From: Pavlovales sp. CCMP2436
Lineage: Eukaryota > Haptophyta > Pavlovophyceae > Pavlovales
Direction of reading: 5' to 3'
Assembly: GCA_026770615.1 (NCBI GenBank)
Contig: MU631477.1
Span: 171,156-182,075, forward strand
Length of the DNA stretch: 10,920 nt
This document shows positions 6,043 through 10,920 of this stretch, piece by piece (position 1 is the stretch's first letter; each line of letters opens with the position of its first letter). Made by a program: the position numbers and the translations under genes. The notes under the pieces are model-generated. The model was given only the letters and a program-made list of their open reading frames with translations. It did not search any database and was not told the DNA's origin.

Positions 6043-6310
6043 GCTCCGAAGCGGATGCTGCAAATCTGGAGCTATCCAGAGCTCAAGTAGGGATTTAAAA
6101 ACGGATCGAAACATGTTTAAAATCGGCGCGCGTTAGTTATTGATCCCTGGCTCGCCCATTAAGACTTTAAGATATTCTGAAAAATGCATAAAATAGAGGT
6201 CGTTAAGCCCGACCAATAAACACTTCAAATTTCGGCATAGCCCGTCAGGAATGCTCTCATCTCGGTAAGATGGTCATCGCCCACTTGAGAGCTTTCCGGG
6301 GGTGACCTGA
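6043..6310. other. Interruption with a weak tail-repeat match
   Basis: I see no intact gene. TGGAGCTATCCAGAGCTCAAGTAG at 6067-6090 resembles the plus sequence at 7986-8005 (GGAGCTCTCCAGAGTTC), so a short piece of the dispersed tail repeat may sit here on minus. The rest is AT-rich with stops in all frames, and separates two parts of a probable reverse-transcriptase protein. Confidence 0.35.
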
Positions 6311-6928
6311 GCCATAGCCAATGTTGCCCTCCCCCCCGGCGTCGCGCGCCGGGCAAAGCCCCTCGAGGCCGAGTATCTCAGGAAAGCTTGTGCTCAGGAA
6401 AGGGTATTCGGCCTCGCACTACCCGGCCCCCACCTAACCGGCCCGAACGCCAGCATCGGCCCGATCGAGGCCAAGATCAACACCATCAAGCCGATCCGCG
6501 GGATATGCATCGGCGCTTTTGGTGAGGTCAGCGCCGATACGCACTCGCTCGTCAAAGAAATCGCGGCGCAGGGAGGCCGCAAGATGTACGCGCTGATGGG
6601 CGTGAGTCCTATGGAGGCGGCCGCGCGCATCAAGAAGCAGCTCATCGACACGATCGGTACGATCGCGGCACGCGGCCATGCGCAGCTGCTGCTCGCGCGC
6701 TTGAGCGCGCTGGCCCCGATCGCTGCCCAGCGTGGGAACACGACAAACAGCAACCAGCAGATCATCTCCCTAAACGCCCTTGCCCGGGCACACTACCGGC
6801 ACGCGCGGTGGCGCCCAAGCCAGCGCAGCCGACTAAGGCACGCAGCAGGCAATGGGCGACGCAGCGCTCAGACCAGCACAACATTCAGAACAGTCAGACG
6901 CCAGCTTGAATCCCTATCATACATATAA
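6311..6928 (+). pseudogene. Retroelement C-terminal nuclease-like module, copy 1
   Basis: One frame is open from the TGA at 6308-6310 to a TAA at 6926-6928, with conserved residues beginning well before the first ATG (6584), so it is 5'-truncated. In order it shows VARRAKPLEAEYLRKA, ERVFG, GPIEAKIN, IRGICIGAFGEVS, ARIKKQL and RGHAQLLLARL. These align one for one with copy 3 on minus: AVENRSGKLDAERRRQL, EVFG, GPMEQRLN, VIGIATGGFGEQS and CGHAKLILARA. The module corresponds to the C-terminal region of reverse-transcriptase-like proteins, where a restriction-type (PD-(D/E)XK-like) nuclease is expected. The catalytic segment seen in copy 3 (VEMKT) is not preserved here. About 70 residues after the conserved core are less similar. 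Confidence 0.6.
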
Positions 6929-7333
6929 AGGCAAGGACACCAACGGGCAGTACCCGCAGGGCGCGGTGGGCAGGCGCGCCGACGCGCTACCTGGCGAGCG
7001 CATCAAGGAACTCATCAAGCTCGACCGCGACTTCTATACACACCAGCCGGGCAGACTGGCTCAATGGAGGCCCGCGCGCTGACCTTCTGCCCCCCAGGCG
7101 GCGACCCGTTCACTGTTCTCGCAGTTGGTTCCTTTGGGGAGTTTTTGGTCGGCTTGGAAACGCTGGTCGCCGACTTCGCCAGCATGGGCGCACGCGCACT
7201 GCGAGGGCGCACGGGAGCTCCCTCCGAATAGCTCGCACGCACCGCCTTCCTGTGGAAGATGCGGCAGGAGATCGGTATGTGCGCCTTACGTCGCCTTACG
7301 TGGACACGCAAAGGTCATCATAGCGCGCGCTTA
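6921..7333 (+). pseudogene. Retroelement C-terminal nuclease-like module, copy 2
   Basis: Head-to-tail with copy 1 and overlapping its stop. The first frame reads TYKGKDTNG, then VGRRADALPGERIKEL. A frame change near 7064 leads to GSMEARALTF, VLAVGSFGEF and ASMGARALRG, then a TAG at 7229-7231. The same frame resumes as ARTAFLWKMRQEIGMCALR. Here the 10-mer CGCCTTACGT is exactly duplicated (7282-7291 and 7292-7301). Skipping one unit puts RGHAKVIIARA in frame with EIGMCAL, matching ELGVIVTCGHAKLILARA in copy 3. The copy therefore has one frame change, one nonsense codon and one duplication frameshift. It is more diverged from copy 1 than expected for a recent tandem duplication. Confidence 0.55.
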
Positions 7334-7589
7334 TGGAGATCATCGGTGGCGGCGGCGCGGCACACGGTGGCGCAGACGACGACGGCACCGAGGAGTGGGC
7401 TGAGGGCGTATACCACCAGCGACAAAGACGCGGTCGTGGCATGAAGCCGCGTAGGCCCGCCACCTGGGTGATCACTGGCTGAATTCGTCGGCCGTACACA
7501 TTAGATTTGCCTGACTGCTGCTGCCTGTCTTCCTATTAAGTAAGTCGTAGTCTACAAAATAATATAAAGCATTATCGATTGGGCGTTCA
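7334..7589. other. Spacer after module copy 2
   Basis: The first 130 bases are GC-rich and probably the decayed end of module copy 2: a frame gives WAEGVYHQRQRRGRG, roughly where copy 3 has PWFQRTSRSANG. From about 7500 the sequence becomes AT-rich and no gene is supported. Confidence 0.4.
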
Positions 7590-7692
7590 TCAAAATTTGA
7601 AGAACTCACTAGACGTAGAATTTGAAGGGGAACAATTTTGTTCAATTAGTTTGCGACCTGATTCTTTCAGGAATGACGAGAAAATGGCCTCC
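7590..7692 (+). repeat. Dispersed repeat, copy 3
   Basis: Plus-strand copy encoding NLKNSLDVEFEGEQF, then LRPDSFRNDEKMAS. It matches the inverted copy at 7904-8005 at about 60 of 80 positions by hand count, with the same frame and no gaps. A 74-codon frame (7579-7800) runs through it and could be a short former coding exon, but only this part is conserved. Its position downstream of a nuclease module is mirrored on the other strand by copy 4 and module copy 3. Confidence 0.65.
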
Positions 7693-7697
7693 AAAGT

Positions 7698-7751
7698 GAG
7701 GGGACGTAAGAAGACCTGGATGCAGAAATACCACCCTCGCTTCGTCCCCTC
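7698..7751 (+). repeat. 9-bp inverted repeat
   Basis: GAGGGGACG (7698-7706) and CGTCCCCTC (7743-7751) are perfect inverted repeats with a 36-nt loop directly downstream of dispersed repeat copy 3. Significance is uncertain. Confidence 0.4.
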
Positions 7752-7903
7752 TGTTCTTGACGATCCTATTAGAATCAGTTGTCAGACCGAGCACCGATAG
7801 TGTTCCTCCAAATCTACGTTTAGGTGTGTTTTCAAGGTTCCTAACAAGCATACTTCATGATGTGTAGTACCAAAGCCAGGAAGATGCCGGTCGAGTTTTA
7901 TTA

Positions 7904-8098
7904 AGGTGCCATTTTCTCGTCCTTCACGGAAGAATCAGGTAACGGACTATAATAACAAAGGTGTTCCCTGTCAAATTCTACGTATATGGAGCTCTCCAGA
8001 GTTCTATATATATATAGCGGCTCAGCATGGTTCAACAGGTGTTGTTCACTCCAGCTCTGAGTGGCTTGGTCGACGTCAGACGCTAGTCCTGGCAGCAG
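7904..8098 (-). repeat. Dispersed repeat, copy 4 (longest)
   Basis: On minus the frame ending at 7901 reads LLPGLASDVDQATQSW, then EQHLLNHAEPLYIYRTLESS, VEFDREHL, PLPDS and KDEKMAP. The 8007-8098 part is shared with 811-891; the 7904-8005 part is shared with 2303-2403 and 7590-7692. This copy therefore links two fragments that occur separately elsewhere and defines the order of the repeat. It lies immediately downstream of module copy 3 on minus, so it is probably the 3' part of the same element. Confidence 0.65.
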
Positions 8099-8142
8099 GG
8101 ATGGTGGTGGTGGAGGTGAGGTTGGTGGTGAACTCGTAGCAA

Positions 8143-8196
8143 TTGCCACAGGCTCCCCCCCCCTCCCCCCCGCACACACACAACGCTCACGTCCAT
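8143..8196 (+). other. C-rich and CA linker
   Basis: C-runs (8154-8171) and a short (CA)n lie between the stop codon of module copy 3 and dispersed repeat copy 4 on minus. No gene is seen. Confidence 0.5.
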
Positions 8197-8875
8197 TTAG
8201 GTGCGTGTGCCCTGTCCGCCACCGCGGCCGAGGCGTGCGCCCCGGTCGGCATTGAGGCTGCGCCAGTTGTCGTCACGGTACGCGCCGTCCGCGTGCGCAG
8301 GGGCGTCTTCGGGCCCGTTTGCCGAGCGGCTGGTGCGCTGGAACCAAGGTGCACTCCGGGCACCAGCGGCCGCGCGCGCAGTCTGCGTGTGCAGCGAGCG
8401 CGCGCGGGCAAGGATGAGCTTGGCGTGGCCGCACGTCACGATCACTCCGAGCTCCTTGCGCATGAGCCCGAGAAGCGCGTTGCGCGCCTGCATCGTCGTC
8501 GGCGCGCTGAGCTTGCCCATCCACGTCTCCGCACCCATGCCAGCGAAGTTCTTGAGAAGATTGTCGAGGCTCTTTGACTGCTCCCCGAAGCCGCCGGTCG
8601 CTATGCCGATGACGGGGGGAAGCCGTTGAGGCGCTGCTCCATCGGTCCCACCTGGCCCTCTCGCGTGCCGAAAACCTCGCGGTCGGTCTGCTGGAGCTGC
8701 CTCCTGCGCTCAGCGTCGAGCTTGCCCGAGCGGTTCTCTACCGCGTGGCCGCGCGTCGGCGCGACCGCGTTGTAGTGCGTCAGGCCGTAGTGGACCGTCT
8801 TCATCTCGACGATGTGACCAACGGCGGCCTGTCCATCAGGCTGGTCGAGCTCCAAATAGACGTCGACTGTAGCCG
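8197..8875 (-). pseudogene. Retroelement C-terminal nuclease-like module, copy 3
   Basis: The best-preserved of three modules. From about 8875 it reads ATVDVYLELDQPDG, then GHIVEMKTVHYGLTHYN. The acidic residue followed by E-x-K is compatible with a PD-(D/E)XK nuclease core. Next come AVENRSGKLDAERRRQL, DREVFG and GPMEQRLNGFP. The frame then breaks at a C6 run (G6 on plus, 8614-8619). One extra C would continue into VIGIATGGFGEQSKSL, FAGMGAETW and CGHAKLILARARSL, ending at TAA (8199-8197). Except for that base the module is open throughout. It lacks the reverse transcriptase that should precede it; homology ends near 8875, next to a plus-strand gene. The restriction-type endonuclease of retroelements nicks target DNA; that role here is inferred from position and motif. 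Confidence 0.65.
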
Positions 8876-8940
8876 CGCGCGCGGAGAAGCGCCTCCTCGG
8901 TCCGCCTCGAACCGGGGTTCAACTGCCGCAGGGCGCCGCG

Positions 8941-9700
8941 ATGTCGCTCCGCTGGCCGGTCGCTCCGCTGGCCGGAGCCGCTCGAAGAGCTCGTCGGCAC
9001 AAGCGTTGATGACCTCCTGGTGCGCTTGCGCAAGGAGGACAATGTCTTCTCCGCGGAGACGGGGGGGAGCGCAGGCGCGCGCGAGTACGTCCAGGTGTCG
9101 CTCGGCTGCTGCAGGATGGTGGACCCAACGAAGCGGATGCAGCTCAAGCGCAATACCTCGACTACGCGTCCGTCGCTGCAGCATGCGATCGTGCACCTCG
9201 TCAGCGAGCTGCTTGCAATGCACCGCTGCTGGGTATAGCTCGAGCCCGAGCCTGCGCCACCCGAGCCGGTGCCGCCCGAGCTGCTGCCGCGCTTGTCGCG
9301 CGCGCGCTCGGAGCCGGCCGAGACCGGGCCTCTGCCGCTGTGGCGGGCGCGCAGCGCGCCCGAGTCCGTAGAGGCGAAGCTCAGGCGCACTGATGATGAT
9401 GCAGACGGCAACTGGACGACGTGGGACCTGCGCGAGTTCACTCGGCAAGAACAAATCTTCCTCGCGCGCGCTCAGGTGCCGATCGAGGCAGACAACGGCA
9501 ACGCATTCACTGCGCGGCAGCGCAGAGTTGCGCTTAACCACGCGCGCAGGGGTGTGCTCGTATCACTGCGTTATCACGCTGCCGGCTCTGCTGAGCGCGT
9601 TGCCGATTTCATCGTTGGTGATGTGTCTGCGTTCGGCGTCGGCGAGCGAGTCCTCGGGAGGCTCGAGGCGCTCGTGTCCGAGCGCGCGGCTAGTGGCTGA
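8941..9700 (+). pseudogene. 5' part of unidentified gene with in-frame stop
   Basis: I do not recognise the family. From 8975 one frame with G/C-rich third positions reads EPLEELVGTSVDDLLVRLRK, then REYVQVSLGCCRMVDPTKRM and AIVHLVSELLAMHRCWV. It meets TAG at 9236-9238 and continues in the same frame through a Pro/Glu-rich linker to ADNGNAFTARQRRVALNHAR and VADFIVGDVSAFG, stopping at 9700. The ATG at 8941 would be a good start but for the 16-bp duplication. The TAG could be a nonsense mutation, or GTATAG could belong to an intron donor. A minus-strand frame across the same DNA is open but has weaker third-position bias. The segment precedes the Cys-rich and DVDWSE part in the same orientation and is probably its N-terminal region, but the link (9600-9730) needs a frame change or an unseen splice. 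Confidence 0.45.
8943..8974 (+). repeat. 16-bp perfect tandem duplication
   Basis: GTCGCTCCGCTGGCCG occurs twice in direct succession (8943-8958 and 8959-8974). It starts inside the ATG at 8941. Sixteen is not a multiple of three, so it separates this ATG from the long downstream frame; one unit would leave them in frame. Confidence 0.9.
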
Positions 9701-9716
9701 CGCGCCAGCTGCCTCG

Positions 9717-9797
9717 CTTGGTAGTGTTTGCTCAAACGACACGAGCAAAGTTAGCAGCCTGCTCGAATTCTGCAGGATCGAGTCCAAGCGCGAGCAG
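9717..9797 (+). CDS. Exon before the Cys-rich segment
   Basis: The frame giving VSSLLEFCRIESKREQ ends at a clear donor, GAGCAG|GTAATC. It joins in phase 0 to ADYLVCGGC at 10024. The 5' edge of the exon is not defined: GCGCCAG at 9704-9710 could be an acceptor, or this may be the continuation of the preceding frame after a frameshift. It contributes a Cys just upstream of the zinc-binding-like cluster. Confidence 0.5.
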
Positions 9798-10023
9798 GTA
9801 ATCTCCTATTTATGAATGTGGGGGGTGGTTGGGTGGGGGATTTCTGACTACTATTATATCAGATATTATTAGTTGTGGTATCTACGGTGTGTATTACTTA
9901 TTACATTACTGTTGCTATTAGTATACTTCTATATATATATATTCCATTTTTACTATTATTATTATGATTATTAATATCAATTTTTTAAGTATACTTCTTA
10001 TTTATTTTGTTTGAATTGAACAG
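9798..10023 (+). other. AT-rich GT-AG intron (226 nt)
   Basis: Donor GTAATC at 9798, acceptor GAACAG ending at 10023. The body is strongly AT-rich (with a TATATATATATA run near 9931) between GC-rich exons. Splicing joins CAG to GCC in phase 0 and produces a continuous Cys-rich segment. Confidence 0.75.
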
Positions 10024-10920
10024 GCCGACTACCTCGTGTGCGGCGGGTGCGTTGTGGAGGCGGCCGAGGCCTGCGTCAACAACACGTGTTCAAGCTGCGG
10101 ATTGGGGCACTTTGGAGCAGCCCTGACGATGGGCTGCGGGTGCACATCGTAGACAGCGACGGCCACATGCGCACAGATGCGGCTCCCGAGTGGTCCATGC
10201 AGATCAAGTGGGACACGTACACAAGCACCTCGTCCGAATCACCCGCCGCACCATGGGACGGGGACGGCGACGCAGACCCAACTCCGTCGGCGGACAACGA
10301 GCCGATGCGCCAACAGAGGACAGCCACACTCGTGGATTTCTTCGACGAATTTGAGCAGCTGCCAGCGCGCAAGTTCGTTGAGCACCGACGGATCCTTTCG
10401 GAGCTCAAGCGCGGATCCCAGCAGCTCCACGAGCTGCTTGCGCCAGGCTGGCTCATCCTAGACGTCGACTGGTCCGAGATCTGCACCCTCGTCGGCCAAC
10501 GCGAGATCCAGTCTGAGTACTGGACCACCAAGCAGTTCAGTCTGTTTATTGCAATCATGCGCTTCCTCTGTACCGCCGCGTGGGTCGACCGCTCGGGCCT
10601 CATCAAGGAGGGTGAGGAGGTAGGCGCAGCCCCGCCACGCGCCGCCGCCCCCCCGCCGCCGCCGCACGCCCTGAATACAACACTGTCGGCAGGTAGATCG
10701 TGGCTGTCTGCTCTGACGGTTGCCCCTCTCTCGCCCCCCCCTCCCCCTCCCCTCGCCCCCCGCCGCCTCCCTTGTGCGATGCAGGTAATCGTCGAGCCCG
10801 GAAGGGATTCTGTGGCAGGGTCCATGACCATCCCGAAGGGCGCCTACTTCGCCAAGGTCTTCTTCGCGGCCGCAGCACTCGGTGAGGGCGGGATCTACAC
10901 GGTCGAGAAGCCCAACGGCG
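10024..10920 (+). CDS. Unidentified gene with Cys cluster and DVDWSE motif, partial
   Basis: The exon begins with YLVCGGCVVEAAEACVNNTC followed by SSCG: a Cx2C...Cx4C... pattern typical of a small zinc-binding module. The frame must change at a G4 run (10104-10107); one more G would continue into GALWSSPDDGLRVHIVDSDG. From there the frame is open to the window end, about 270 codons. It contains LVDFFDEFEQLPARKFVEH, a helical HRRILSELKRGSQQL, then LILDVDWSEICTL and REIQSEYWTTKQFSLFIAIM (10458-10556). The D.DW.E...EIQS..W arrangement resembles proteins that recur in many eukaryotic genomes and may derive from transposases; I hold that from memory with low confidence. A GT-AG intron lies at 10620-10784, after which VIVEPGRDSVAG and KGAYFAKVFF continue. 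The end is outside the window. Confidence 0.55.
10620..10784 (+). other. C-rich GT-AG intron (165 nt), stop-free and 3n
   Basis: Donor GAG|GTAGGC; acceptor GATGCAG after a long pyrimidine tract. Removing it joins KEGEE to VIVEP in phase 0. The length is a multiple of three and the reading frame has no stop, so unspliced RNA would encode a Pro/Ala-rich insert of 55 residues without losing frame. Confidence 0.65.

Noticed and set aside
8745..9371. 208-codon plus frame and overlapping 246- and 201-codon minus frames
   Set aside because: They are Ser/Arg/Cys-rich or lack third-position bias. They overlap module copy 3 (minus) and the frame containing REYVQVSLGCC (plus), which fit better.
10076..10831. 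251-codon minus ORF
   Set aside because: It is antisense to the intron-containing plus gene, and runs through the C-rich intron as Gly/Arg repeats.

Overview
The window looks like nuclear DNA of a unicellular eukaryote, most plausibly an alga or related protist. Three features point that way: GC-rich coding islands interrupted by GT-AG introns with C-rich or AT-rich bodies; many G/C homopolymers and microsatellites; and fragments of several eukaryotic mobile-element families. The lineage cannot be fixed from this sequence. Nothing suggests a bacterial or phage layout (no operons, no consistent ribosome binding sites, no tRNA or rRNA).

Positions 1-1750 are repeat DNA: a four-copy diverged repeat separated by C-runs and purine tracts (165-648), one copy of a dispersed repeat (811-891), a three-copy repeat (1083-1380) and an AT-rich 52-bp satellite (1380-1711). 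Just after the satellite is a 118-bp, spacerless, almost perfect palindrome (1782-1899). It starts TG, ends CA and is flanked by an exact 5-bp direct repeat, so it looks like a tiny inserted element.

Positions 1900-3600 hold another dispersed-repeat copy (2303-2403). They also hold the 5' part of an intron-containing amidohydrolase gene on the minus strand (3402 down to 2871): three exons join in frame at GT-AG sites, but the rest of the enzyme is missing.

Positions 3600-5820 hold two diverged minus-strand copies of one element. Its last coding domain resembles the C-terminal half of an OTU-type cysteine protease, and its shared 3' tail contains a conserved stem-loop with different loops. 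A CGAGCTG-rich minisatellite (4448-4850) lies between the copies.

Positions 5840-8940 hold decayed reverse-transcriptase-type C-terminal modules. There is a plus-strand 'DPYGD...HD' remnant, two head-to-tail nuclease-like modules on plus and a third on minus, and two copies of the dispersed tail repeat between the opposed modules.

Positions 8941-10920 hold a plus-strand, intron-containing gene of unidentified family. It has a Cys-rich zinc-binding-like segment and a D-V-D-W-S-E...E-I-Q-S motif, and it runs off the window. It carries an in-frame stop, at least two frame changes and a 16-bp tandem duplication at its apparent start, so it is probably decaying too. The region as a whole reads as a transposon graveyard around one host-gene fragment. 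Several frame breaks are short perfect tandem duplications or one-base losses in G/C runs.
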